Part shown: positions 20,783-32,872 of the stretch, in pieces
How the letters are laid out: every line of letters begins with the position of its first letter
Position numbering within the stretch: the first letter of the stretch is position 1
NCBI GenBank assembly: GCA_017311315.1
Contig: CM029609.1
Location: 39,678,744 to 39,742,743 of the forward strand
Direction of reading: 5' to 3'
Origin: Dendrocalamus latiflorus
Lineage: Eukaryota; Streptophyta; Magnoliopsida; Poales; Poaceae
DNA length: 64,000 nucleotides
Translations under genes and position numbers: made by a program
Notes under the pieces: model-generated
Told to the model about the DNA's origin: nothing
The model's database searches: none
What the model saw: the letters and a program-made list of their open reading frames with translations, nothing else

Positions 20783-23700
20783 TGTTAGGACCCCCTAGGC
20801 ACAGCAGCACACCCGCAATCGCCGCATGTGTGCCATACTAGTCCCATGATCAGTAGCTAGTACACACATTCACATCATTGTAATCACATCCATACACATC
20901 GTACATAAATAGCTTACGTAAAAAGGATGATACATATATATAAGCGAGGCATAAAAGATACATACACATAAGGCTGACTGGCCAAATAACCATCAGAGTC
21001 TCAAACAAAAACAGTAGAAGACTAATAACAAAAGTGTCCAGTGATTTGCCATCATAACTCGCAGGCAACCGACTGGAGTTAGGCCCTAGCAAGACCCATC
21101 GTCAAATTCCCTGGTGCCAGGGGCAAAATACACATCGTCAGACACATAATTTTCATTATCTGATCAATAATAATTTAAGCAATGTTGAGTACACAATGTA
21201 CTCAACAAGACTTGTAGTGTATTACAAAATTTTACATACATGCAAGACTGTCAAGGAATGAGGATCTATACTAAGTTACTTTCAGCATAAAGCAGATTTC
21301 ATTTTGCAATATCGATAAGTAATAACTTGCAAATGGAATTGTAAAGAGCATTTTGACATGTAATGAAATAACATTTGTATAACTTTAATGACAGTAGATT
21401 AAAACCGTTCACAGCCTTCCTTGGTTGTGAACCCACCCATTCACAGCCCTCCATGGCTGTGATCATCGCATATACCTCACCCATGGGCATGGCACACGGT
21501 TGCGTATATGCCATCCCATATGTTCAGTGAAACAGTTTAGAAAAAGAAAACTATACCCTTTATAGCTACATCCAAACTTGCTTATGACCACGAGCACGAC
21601 TATTTAAATAGTTTTTAACACTCTGTAGAGATTGTATAGCTTTACCCACACGAGATAATCAAACACACTATCAGCCATGACACACTTCCTTGGGCGTGCG
21701 ATAGATGATATTGTCTTATAGCTTTTAGATTACCTAGTTCTAACCTTGCACCAGCCAGATGAACATCGAATCTCTCTTAGGTATATCCCCTAAGAGAGCA
21801 TACGAGTCCTCACGTAGGTAAATCTCCTAAGCGAAGACCCTCACTTAGGTATGTCCTCTAAGTGGGTATTCATCATTGAATTAAATCCTTGGCCCCAACA
21901 CCTTAGTGAAAGGAGCCCTTACGAGCAAACCTAACTGGAGTGCCCTTACCACATCTGTGCCTACCACAATGCAAGGCTAGATTTAGACAACTTAATTAGC
22001 TAAATGCCAAAGTCCATATAACACATGTGGTTGTGTGGTATGACTTGATGAGCGCCAATAGCGTTTGGTCCTTAATCTACCCAGGTGAAAGTCTTCCCCT
22101 ATCTACATGTGAGATTCCCTCTCACATTTGACAGATTATCATATAACTCACCTGCGTCCAAAAACTAGGTTTTTCATTTTATTTGATACCAAAGTAACAG
22201 AGGTTCTCTTTCTGGTCTAACATTTTGAAACCATCAAACCCACATGTAAACTTGTTTGAAAGATCAAACTTAGCAGAAGCTAGTGCTTGGCTAAGCATCT
22301 AGACCATATATTATTGTAGTATTCCCAAATTGATAGTATAACTTGTTTAAACCATGTCCTAGAGGTTACAAGAGTGAAGGTATCAAATTTTCAAGGGTGG
22401 TTCGATGCATTCGAGTGGTCGTAACTACTGTTACCCACAATTTATGTCGGGACCCCGGATTTCCAAACCCGGACCCTCTGTGTATTACAGCACTAGTCCC
22501 AGATCAAAGCTAGTGCACACAGTTTAAACAGAAATGATTCATAACCAACAACGTATTATTACAATATTAAAGAGTACTGACCGAAAGGTCTCATTATTAC
22601 AAATGAGGTTTCAAGACCTCGCACACACGAAACACAGCGGAAGCAAAATAAATTTAGCGGAGACCCATCAATACGCCACAGGAAATTGACTGGGGAAGCG
22701 CGACCTAGTACTCCGAAAATCCTTCGTCGAATCCACCCGCGAAGTAGTCGTAGTTTCCCTCTTGAGCTTCGTATTCCTCTGAGTATTATTTTTGAGTGCA
22801 GCATGTGAGTACGTAAAGTACTCCGCAAGTCTTGGGAAAAATTAATGCAATAGATGCAAGGCTTAACAAAGGAGGGTTATATGGTTCTTTTGCACAAAGC
22901 AATACTTTATTTCAAATACCATTAAGTAATTTCTAAGGCATCATTTTGACCAATTAATTGTTTTAACTGAAACTAATAAGCATTGTATAGTGAAGGTTCT
23001 ATCCACCAACACTAGTTAACCAACTTTAACCGATAAAGTTTGAAACTGCGGGTTACATCCACCCTCTCTGGCTTTGACCGCCAGGATACCCTTCCGAGAT
23101 TTCCCTGCACTCTCGAAGTACAAAACTTTATTTTTAAAATGAAAACCAAGGGTCTACCATGTGAATGCATTCCTTGCCCGCCCTTGACCGTGGGCACGGC
23201 TATTCGAATAGTTTGACACTCTGCAGAGGTTGTACAACTTTACCCCCAAGAGATAAATTATCTTAATAGTCACCACGCTTCCTTTGGCATGAGACACAGA
23301 TAAAATATCACAAAGCCTTTACCTCACTCTAGTCTAGCCAGACACTCCCAGTCCGAAGCCCCCTCTTGCGCCATATGAGTACAGTACATCCCTGTCCCTC
23401 GCTGTGAATAACCAGTAAATCCCTGGCACCCACGTTCCATTGGTGGCACCTAAACTAGACTATCGTAAGTTAATCAGCTAGGTCGTACCCATATAGACTC
23501 GGGGTTGTACGGTAATGCTCAGACTGGACAATCACAAGCGTCAGTCCTTAATCGACTAGAGTGGAACATACACTTTACAAGATCTCGTGCTTTCCGCACC
23601 AATCCCAACCAACCATCCACCCCAGTCTAAACCAACTTTCACCTTTTTATTTCTAAAAGAACAGTGGCAACACCAGTCACCACTTACTTCTAAATACAAT

Positions 23701-26700
23701 TACTAGTTGAATGAAATATGATTTCCCATAGAACAAAAGATTTAAATATCATGACTAAGCATTTTACTACCGTCTAATATTACCAAAGGATTATGAAATT
23801 CTCATTATTGAGACAAAGGTAATACTAGGGTTACAAGGGTACATGTCATTCAAGTTCAATGGAGGGCATAACAAGGTTGGATTAACTAATGCCTTAATAC
23901 CAGAATTAGAGTTCTAATTAAATAGCGATGCACATAGATTTAAAATAATTAAAAACATTTATCAACATAGGTTCAAAATGATCAAAGCAGACTTGCCTTC
24001 TTGTACACTCTCTGGGTCTTCTTGCTGCGGAGTGGAGAGATCTTCGACAACGATGGAATCTATGCGCGAAAAAGACGAAGCAAACAAAGAAAATAAATAC
24101 AAACAAAATTCAAATAAAAATTCAAACGATAGAAATTTGAACGGCTTAATTTGGAGTTAAAATGAGAAAGTTATGCTTATTTAAAGATTTCAGTTTGAAT
24201 AAATCCAGAAATTATTAAATTTCTAACAGGTGGGACCCACTGGCAGCATTTACATTTTATCCTTTTATTTTATTGAGTCTATGACAGGTGGGACCCACTT
24301 GGCAGTGAGCCCACTGGCTCAGTCTCTAACATGTGGGACCCATTGGGCTCTGGGCCCATATGTCGGTGGCCAGCGCAGACGGGTGGGGCCCAGGCGCTAG
24401 CCGGCCCACAGACTGACAGCGGCTGATGAGTGGGGCCCATCTGTCAGCGCGAAAAAATAAAGGAAAGGCTCAACCTCAGCGTGTGGAGCCGGAGGCTCGA
24501 ACGCGCACCGAGGGAACCGGGGAAGGGGAGGATAACGCTGTTAACCAACTGGGCTCACGGGTGTTTCTTACCCATAAAGGGTAAATATACCTTTTGGGGT
24601 ATCTGCCAGAGGGGTTCGGCCAGAAGCGGACGGAGGCGACGGCGAGGGTGGCCGGAGGGTTCGGGTGCTCCGGTGCGGCGACGTTCCGGTGGCGGGGAGG
24701 CTCGGTCGAGGGGTCGGGGGTGGTCGCCGGCGCACGGGGAGGACGACGGTGGCGGCGGTGGGGTGAGGCGTTGCCCGAGGCGGCGGTGATTCCTCGCCGG
24801 ACTTTATGGCTGCGGCGGCGAGCAAGGCGCACGACGCGAGAGCGGGGAGGGGCTCGGGAGAAGCGGGCGAGGGCGGAGGGAGGAGGTGCAGTGAGATGGG
24901 AGGCCGAGGGGGCTTTTTATAGGGGTGGAGGGGGAACACAGGCGCGGCAATTGCTCGCTGGTGATGGTGGCCGGAAAAAGGAAGGGTGAGGGGAGAGAAG
25001 GAAAGAGGGGGGCGTGGAAGGAAAGAGAGGCGTGGGGTTTGGGGATGCGGTCGCGCGGGTGCTCGGGGTTTCCAAAGCCGGAGAGAGCCGTGGACGGAAG
25101 GGCGGGATCCGCGGGGACTCGGTCGGCCAGCGAAGAAAGGAAAGGGGAAGGAGGAAGAAGGAAAGAGGCGCGGGAGGGGGAAGAAGGGCCTGACAGGCGG
25201 GGCCCGCGCGCAGTGAGAGAGGGGAGGGAGAGAGCGGGCGGTGCGGATGAAGCCACGTGGCTCGGAGGGAGGATCGGGCGGCGGTTGCAGTTAAGTGGGA
25301 GGGGACGGCCGGATGGGCGAGCGGGGTGGCGTGGTGCGCATCGGGCCGGCCACGCGTCGGCCCGAGGGTAGGGGAAGGCGGAGCCGACTGACGGGCCGGG
25401 CCCGCTTGGCGGAGGGAGAGGGAGAGAGCGGCCGGGAGTGGGCCGTGCGACGACGTGGGCGGATCTGGGCCGTCCACGCGTCGGCCGGAGGGAGAGGATT
25501 TGGATTTTTATTTTTAGAATTTGGTTTTTATTTTCACAGAAGGCTAGGAAATTATTTAATCCTCAGAAAAAAATATGAAAATACCTCCAAAAATTCCAGA
25601 AAAATTCACAGAAGCTCCTGGAGATATTTTGGACTTAATAAAATTATTTCCAACTAATGTTGGTATTTAATTTTCATACTCTAAAATACTTTTTAAATTT
25701 TAAAAATAGGTTTTAAACTCCAAAAAATTCAGAAAACCAAACAAAAGCCAAATAAAATCCAAATACTTTAAAATAATTAATTTTAAATTAAATTTTTTAT
25801 AAATAGGATTTTTGGGATGTTACAATTTAGCAGTTTTTAATGGATCATTCATGCGTGCATAATAGATTTTGCAAAAAAATATACAATAATTGAAATATTG
25901 TGATCAACATTGTCAAAAGGGGTGCTTGCCTTACTCTTGTTGCTCACAGAATGTTTCTGAGGCATTCTCAGTGTTGTCAGGTGCAGGGTTGTCTATTCGA
26001 TAATTCTAGATAAAAACTAATAAGAGCCAAATAAATAGAGATATAACTACAATATTTTGTTCAATCAAGATGATCATGATTTTAGAAGAATTTAGAAACA
26101 AAGATTACTAAATTCGGAGTCCAACTGCAAAAGTTATATGTATTCGAGTTTTGGCTTGGTTTGATTTATACCTTCTCGGTGAGTACAGAACTCTCTCTAT
26201 GACTACCAACGTTCTTCGGCTGCTATGGTGCTCGGACACCACTTTTTGTGACTTACAACTGATCCAATATATCCCATGACTAATCTACTCTATTTACTGC
26301 CGGTCTACTTCTACTTACAACTCCCCTGCAGCTTATGACTACCGTTAGAGGTCGAAGATTATGGCTACTACTGCGGTTGAATGTTTCAACTACGACTGCG
26401 GTCGAATATTTCGACTACGTTCTGCTATTTATGACTATTGACTATGTTCTGCTGTTTAGGACTATCGGCTACATTCTGCAGTTTACAAGTATCGGCTACA
26501 TTCTGCAGTTTACGACTATCGGCTACGTTCTACAATTTATGACTATCAAATAAGTTCTACAGTTTATGACTATCGACTATGCAAGCGGTTGGAGATCTCG
26601 ACTTCGGCAGCGGTCAAAGATTTTGACTTCGTCTGTGGTCGAAGATCTCGACAACGGCAGCGGTCGAATATTTCGACACCGACAGTTCCGTTCTCGTGTT

Positions 26701-27938
26701 CAACTACCATGGTTCCATTTACGAGTTTGACTATTTTAGTTCTCTTTACGAGTTTAACTACTTTAGTTCTCTTTCCGATTTTGATTACTTTTAGTTTTCT
26801 TTCAACTTCGATTACTTCTAGTCTCCTGTCGACTTCGATTACTCTATGGGGGAAGGGGTGCTCACCGAAGGCGATGATGGTTCATGAGAAAAAGTGGAAG
26901 GAGTTAATATCGGAGACCTCATTAGCAGCGAAGGGGTCCACAGCGTCAACGACTTTTTGGCAGCGGTGAAGCTACGAAAGGGGTGCGCATGAGCTTGCAT
27001 GCATGTAGAGGTATGGGTAGAAGGAGTTGAAGTACGGCTCACCGGAGAGAGAAGGGTCTTATGGCGGCGTTTTGTTGGGGATGAAGAAGGCCTAGTTTGA
27101 GTGATCCACCGAGTGATGCACTGCACGGATGGTCAAACAAATGAATAGGGTGCTTGAAGAGGCAACGCATTGTGACTTAGGGGGAGAGAAGCTCACCAGA
27201 GAAGCTAGCATACGATGGTGTGCTCTTCGGTGCCGCGTACAACTATGGTTTCTCAACGTTCTAGAGAGCGAAGTGCTCAAGGATCGCACAAGAGATCGAG
27301 AGAGCGAGCTGAGGAGCAAATGGTACGGTGAGAGGGGTTTTAAAGGCATGAGAAGGCTGAGGGCTGAGCGCAAGTTCTCGCGAGCATGGTCGAAAACTCA
27401 CTGGGAACGCGAGGCGTGGATGGGGATAAGGGATAGTTATAAGTCGCATTTGAGGCGACGGGTAGGTGGAGTTGGCAACAGCAAAGGAGGAACCACGGGC
27501 AAGGCATCCAAAACCAGGGGCAACTTGGCCACGACTGTGGCAGAGCCAGTGCATGTGTGCAAAATGGACAATGATCTCTGTGATCAAGCCCCACACAGCA
27601 GCGAGAGGGAAAGAGGTAAGGGGAGCTTAGTGTTTGGGCATTCCTCCAATGTACTCGAAAGTCTTAGGATAAACTTTTCGAATGCTCCTGACATAGAGTT
27701 ATTAATGTTTGTGCAGTCTTCTCAGAGTTTTATCCTCTCTCTAGAAATAATCTGAGAAAACTTCTTGTTGAGTTTAATTATACTTATTTGTTTTGGATTC
27801 AACTTGACTTTATATTTCATGTACTTTTGATAATCAAATTGTTCAAAGAAACTCTGGTAAAAGCCAAGGCTACAAAATGCATTCAAAAAGTTTAAACTTT
27901 TTCTCATTTTTGTATGCCCTAGAATTTGGGATGTTACA
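20783..27938 (-). repeat. Tekay-type chromovirus 3' LTR, interrupted by a solo LTR
   Basis: On the minus strand the LTR starts at 27938 with TGTAACATCCCAAATTC, the usual start of Tekay/Del LTRs, preceded by a polypurine tract (AAGGGGGTAGATT at 27939-27951). It ends at 20783 with CCTAACA. The 3385 bp at 22445-25829 are a later insertion, so the LTR itself is about 3.77 kb. It contains short inverted words such as ttgagtacacaatgtactcaa near 21185 and a region rich in TCGAC/GTCGA words at 26335-26720. Open frames inside it (for example 27129-27755) have no recognisable domain and I do not regard them as genes. Confidence 0.75.
22445..25824 (-). mobile_element. Solo LTR of a Tekay-type Gypsy element (3380 bp)
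   Basis: The segment is flanked by a perfect 5-bp duplication ATTTA (22440-22444 and 25825-25829). On the minus strand it begins TGTAACATCCCAAAAATCC and ends GGGGTCCCGACA. No internal region or second LTR is present, so it is a solo LTR, the usual product of LTR-LTR recombination. The GC-rich part (24300-25500) opens many long frames on both strands that are compositional artefacts. It sits within the related LTR at 20783-27938. Confidence 0.88.
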
Positions 27939-29768
27939 AATCTACCCCCTTATAAACATTCTCGTCCTCAAGATTCGACGGGTTTGGTAAAGAGATTTGA
28001 AAATTCGGTTCTAAGTTGATCTTCTTGTTCCCACGTTGCTTCATCCTCAGTGTGATTACTCCATTGGACCTTCAACATTTTGATAGAGCGGTTGCAAATT
28101 TGTCACTCGGCTTGGTCTAGAATGCGAATTGGATGTTCTTGGTAAGAAATATCATATTGTAGATCAATGTTATCCAATTGGGTGAGTTTACTTGGAGTTT
28201 GGAGGCATTTATTGAGTTGGGAGACATGGAAGACATCATGCACATATGAAAGTTGAGGTGGTAGTTCCAATTGTATGCCACTTCACCTTTCTTTGCAATG
28301 ATCTAGTATAGCCTGACATACCAATTTTCCATGGACCTAGAAATGGCAGGTGCCACAGAGTGGTGAGACCTTGAGATAGACGTAATCACCTATCTTGAAG
28401 CTCAGCTACGATGGTAGTGGTTGGCATAGCTCTTTTGACGGGATTGCGCTTCCTTCAGTCAGCTTCGTATCACATTAACTTATTTTTGAGCTCCTTGGAT
28501 AACAACAAGTCCAAAGAATTGCTTCTGACCAACATCAAAGCAAAAAAGAGAGGTCCTACACTTTCTTCTGTAAAGTGCTTCAAACAGAGACATTTGAAGG
28601 CTTGATTGAAAACTATTGTTGTAAGAGAACTTGGCGAATGCCAAGCATTTCTCCCAATTCGTGCTATAAGAAAACACACAAACTCTTAACCTATCCTCCA
28701 GTATTTGATTTGTCCTTTCAGTTTGGCCTCCATTTGTGGGTGGAACGTGTGCTAAAGAATAGCTCAGTTTCCATAAGCTCATGTAAGCTTTCCCAAAATC
28801 GTGAGGTAAACTGAGGACCTCGATCGAAAGTTATCGTCTTTGGCACTCCGTGCAATCGGATGATATGATTCATGTAGAGCTCAGCGAGCTTAGCTTCATG
28901 ATAAGATGTGTTCACTAGGATGAAATGAGCCACCTTGCTCAAATGCTCAACAATAACCCAAATTGAATCATGTACGTTTTGGGTTTTTGGAAAACTGGTA
29001 ATGAAATCCATGCAGATGTCATCCCATTTCCGCTCGGGAACCTTCAAAGGTTGGAGCAATTCCACTGGTGCTGGTGCTCTACTTTGATTCTTTGACACAC
29101 ATCGCAAGTAGCGACGTGTGTGGTGATGTCCTTCTTCATACTGGACCACCAGAATCATTCCCAAAGATCCTGATACATTTTTGTACTCCCTAGATGAATA
29201 GAAAATGGTGAATTATGAGCTTCTCGGAGGATTAACTCCTTGATTTCTTGGTCATTCGGGACATAAAGCCGTTTTCGACGCATAACCATGCCACTCACGT
29301 TTTGGAAAACCCCGATTCTTCGCCACTCTACAGGTTGCACCTGATTTTGGTGATCGCATGGTCCTTCAATTGGGCGGCTTGGATATGAGATTCAAGAGTA
29401 GGTTGTAGCACTAATGCAGCCAGAAATCCCTCCTCAACTTCCTCAAGGTTGAGTCTCCAAGGCTCTCTACATGACGTTGGTTAATGGACTTCAACCGATG
29501 TATTAATATAGTGAAGCTTTTGGCTGACGGCATCGGCTACAACATTAACCTTACCGGGGTGGTAATGAATGTTAAGGTCATAGTCCTTGATCAACTCAAG
29601 ACACCTCCTTTGCCTTAGGTTTAGATCTGGCTGTGTGAAAAAATACTTCAAGCTTTTGTGATCGTTGTACAACTCACACCGATTACCGATGAGGTAATGC
29701 CTCCAAGTCCTGAGAGCATGAACCACAACTGCCAATTCCAAACCATGAGTAGTAAGACTTACGACCAT
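27939..29768 (-). pseudogene. Tekay-type chromovirus pol remnant: RNase H, integrase, chromodomain
   Basis: Minus-strand pieces in correct order are RNase H (29768-29481: RTWRHYLIGNRCELY, NDHKSLKYFFTQPDLN), the integrase zinc region (29340-29155: ILREAHNSPFSIHLGSTKM), the integrase core (29164-28718: PERKWDDICMDFITSF, FDRGPQFTSRFWESL) and its end (28782-28480: NGGQTERTNQILEDRLR). A degraded C-terminus reads HVSQLNKCLQ and then a chromodomain-like WSNHTEDEATWEQ near 28020-28080. The pieces are separated by frameshifts and stops. A chromodomain places it in the chromoviruses. RT, protease and gag are not found; the element is cut off near 29769, where other repeats begin. Confidence 0.85.
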
Positions 29769-29787
29769 GGTACAATCGCAATAAAAC

Positions 29788-29897
29788 TTACGACTATGTG
29801 GTCATAGAAAGACTTACGACCAAAGAGTAGTCGCAGTAAAACTTATGACTATGTGGTCGTAGAAAGACTAATGACTAAGAAGCAGTCGTAGTAAGAC
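29788..29897. repeat. 55-bp tandem repeat, two full units
   Basis: Units 29788-29842 and 29843-29897 share the pattern ttaYgactatgtggtcRtagaaagact; a partial unit precedes them from about 29758. The GGTCGTA/TACGACC words link it to the GGTCG-rich LTR-like DNA further right. It marks the breakpoint of the Tekay remnant. Confidence 0.8.
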
Positions 29898-29929
29898 TTT
29901 ACTACTATCTTGTGGAATCTCCCCCTTAT

Positions 29930-31358
29930 CAATAAATGGCATATTTGAATAATGTAATGATGTAATAATTAGAGGATTATTATATCCTCGTCAAGCTTCT
30001 TCGGTTTAAAGGAACAAAGTTGTTCACATCTCTTAAGGAAGAATGAAATACACACCTCAGCATACAAGAGCTTGCTTGTCACCAGCTGGATAATGGCAGC
30101 TAAACGATCGAATACTGCAATCAGAGGGGTGTGAATGATTGTTACCACTTCTGAAGTATCCTGATGATCGGCGAAGCTTTTGACCACTCAACAATCAATT
30201 GCTTGGTCGTCGTATACTTTGAGATAGTTTTGACCACTCAGCGCTTGATCGCTCGACTACTTCAACCTGTAGGATCTACAACCAGTTTGCGCGTGGTCGT
30301 AAACTTCAATATACCAACACTCTTCAAGCAAACCACGAACTAGTCTGATTCAAGATGATCTTTATTGCTGGATTTTCGTGGATTTACAAATTGCCCTCAC
30401 AAGCACCCTTAAAAGCCTTCCCGTTGAAAGCCCTCAAAAACCTTCTCCAATCTCTCTAAAAACCATACTTGAAAACACAAGTACTTAGGAATTCCTATCG
30501 CTCCACTCAGAACACTCAGAAATCACAAGTATCGTAGCACTACTGACTATTAACCAGTCACCAAACCATCGAGTACCGATTCGAAGTATAAGACAACAGA
30601 TCACTAAGTCTACGACACAATCTATAGCTACCCATCACCTATCAGGCATTGTAGCAACGACTACAGACTATCGAGTACCAACCTAGTACTGTAGCACCGA
30701 CTACCGACTGGTCACTTTCAGTTACGACTGGTCCATTGAAGCTCACGACCACAACCATCCTAGTCGAAGCCTGCCGACTACCGACCATAGTCCATTATAC
30801 TTTACGACCAGTTCGCTGTTGAGCACAACTGGTTCCTCTTAGCTTATGACCATCGACCGGCTCACTGTAGCTATGACCGGTTTACTCTAACTACGACCGA
30901 TTTATCCGGAGTCTCCGACTCCGCGGTCTTCGACCTCTCCGAGTACTCTCCAACTCCAGGTCTTCGACTCTTCTAAAAACTCCAGATCGTGGTCATTCCA
31001 CCATGGTCATTCACCTATGATCGATCTGCCGTGATTGAAATGCTATATTCGAAATGTCATGGTCGATATGCCATGATCGAAATCTACCGTGGTCATTTGC
31101 TGTTGCCAACCTATCGTTATCATCTGTCGTGGTCGACCTGCCTTGGTCATCTACTGTGGTCAACCTACCTTAGTCATCTACTGTGGTCGACCTGCCGTGG
31201 TCGATCTGTCGTGATCAACACCTGCCGACCAGACTTGCTATTCTAAAATCTCCAGCAACAATAGTTCATCGACTAGAAATTTCACAAACACAAATTCCAA
31301 TGAAACCGATATATCAATTATTCATCACTCATTGCACAATCACCACATGGTCTAACAA
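29930..31358 (-). other. LTR-like, GGTCG/CGACC-rich repeat of unassigned class
   Basis: The block contains dozens of GGTCG/CGACC words, a minus-strand AATAAA near 30360 and a minus-strand start TGTTAGACCATG at 31358, where TROL intron sequence stops. A purine tract (minus strand AAGGGGGAGATT) lies at about 29925-29936. These features suggest one LTR of a Copia-type element inserted in the TROL gene. I found neither PBS nor coding domains, and the element borders were not proven. Confidence 0.45.
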
Positions 31359-31689
31359 CAGCTGACCCTAATAACTACAGCACAGTCTCTATCTGCCCCA
31401 TAGATGATACATGATTTGTAAGAAAATGGAAGCAACTCCGAAAGACATGAAACACTCGTATTACTAACCTTTGTGTAGGCAAGTAATCCCAAACCAGTAG
31501 CTGCAGCAAGACCAATTGTGACAGGCAAACCATCTGAACCATCCTGAAAGTTCACACATCATAAGCAATGAATAGTCACATAAATTTCAATCAACCAAAG
31601 CATGGCATCGAGCCCATATAATACAAAGAAATTAAATTTAAACGAAGTGAATTAGATGCAAAAGATCATGGGCATGTTCTTTTTTGGCT

Positions 31690-31911
31690 GAAGCTTATGG
31701 CTTCTGGCTACGGCTCGTGGCTTTTGGGCTGTTCATGCGAGAGATTGTAGAGTAACAAAAATTTATGTGCGGTTTTTGCCGATATAAATGAAGTCGGTTC
31801 AGTATTTACTACAATTAACTAAGATCTTATATTGAAAAGATATTCTGTTTAAAAGCTAGTTACTGTTGAAAAGCCAAAAATCAGCTTTTAGAAGCTGAAA
31901 AGAACAGGCTC
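31690..31911. mobile_element. MITE-like inverted-repeat insert in a TROL intron
   Basis: About 220 bp begins GGGCATGTTCTTTTTTGGCTG and ends CAGCTTTTAGAAGC...AAAAGAACAGGCTC; the ends are imperfect inverted repeats around GTTCTTTT. Internal words (tttgccgatataaatgaag) recur, partly inverted, near 37308 and 37487, so related copies flank the membrane protein gene. I could not define a convincing TSD. Confidence 0.5.
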
Positions 31912-32863
31912 CATGTTGATAACTCACCTCAAATAGATCGCCGAAGTCGAAACTGAATCCCTTCTTAGGAGCAGTCCAGGGAAGATTACTGCTCTGAAGT
32001 AGAACACTAGGAAATGGTGACATTTTGTTGAATGAATATAAATGCTAGTTCGCGGTGAAAGCAATCCAGGTAAAGCGTAAATACCAGCCGTCCTTCACCG
32101 CGAAAGCAGCTTTGTAACCATTGGCTGTGACAAGCTCAGTAACTAGCTCTGAGTTCTCATCAAACCTGGTTTCCATATTATTCACGTAAATGTTTGCAAG
32201 GACAAAGAAATCGAATTGTGTGCTGATGATGGAAGAATGACAAGTCAACCATTCTTTGCAAATTTCTTGTGATAAACATGAGCCCATTCTTCTTCAGAAC
32301 AGAAATGTTGATAATTCTGAGCATATCACATTGCTTGGTGTTCCTTTTCAAGGACAACAATGTAGGATTAAATATGTGCTGCCTATTCATGGAACATTGG
32401 AACTGAGATGTCCATTCTTAAAATGATGACACAGCAATTGCAGTACCTATTTGCAGGAGAACGGGTAGGCTACGCTAGCTACAACATTTGATTTTCTACT
32501 GCGTTCAACCAGAAAACATGCGCGTAAGGGAGTCATGGATAGTTACCACTAGATGCGCTGCGCAGCGGAAGAAGAGTTGGAGCAGCCCGGCCGGTCCAAC
32601 GTAAATGCGCGTTGATGAAGAAGAAGCAGTCAATCGTTTCATGAACTGAATGTCTCCTCCTTGTGTCCTAGCAATAGCCTTGCGCTTCTCGCCGATCAGA
32701 ACAGCAGCAAGGCCTCCACAGAGTCCACACGTTCGGGATGGAACGCCGTGCGCTGGTGTGCTAGCACCGTGCGCCCGGCTAGGGTTTCGGGATACGACCG
32801 AGGGGAGGTGGCGGCCAGGGTTTTCAGGGCAGTACTCTATGTTACCTGCAGCCCCGCTTCCAC

Positions 32864-32872
32864 ATATTTATA
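32864..32872 (-). promoter_or_regulatory. TATA-box-like site inside the first visible TROL intron
   Basis: The minus strand reads CTATAAATA, followed downstream by a GC-rich leader with AAACCCTAGCC (32790-32780), a typical plant 5'-UTR composition, down to about 32550. It looks like a promoter with a first exon lying in sense inside the intron. Whether it is an alternative promoter, a captured fragment or chance is not known. Confidence 0.35.

Noticed and set aside
24430..25477. Several overlapping frames of 118-186 codons on both strands
   Set aside because: They lie in the GC-rich part of the solo LTR, overlap each other on both strands and encode only Pro/Arg/Gly runs.
26383..26420. Heat-shock-element-like GAA...TTC words in the Tekay LTR
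   Set aside because: The spacing between GAA and TTC is three bases, not the two needed for an HSE, so heat control is not supported.
27129..27755. 208-codon plus-strand frame
   Set aside because: It lies within the Tekay LTR; its codon order shows no domain and it has no promoter or splice context.
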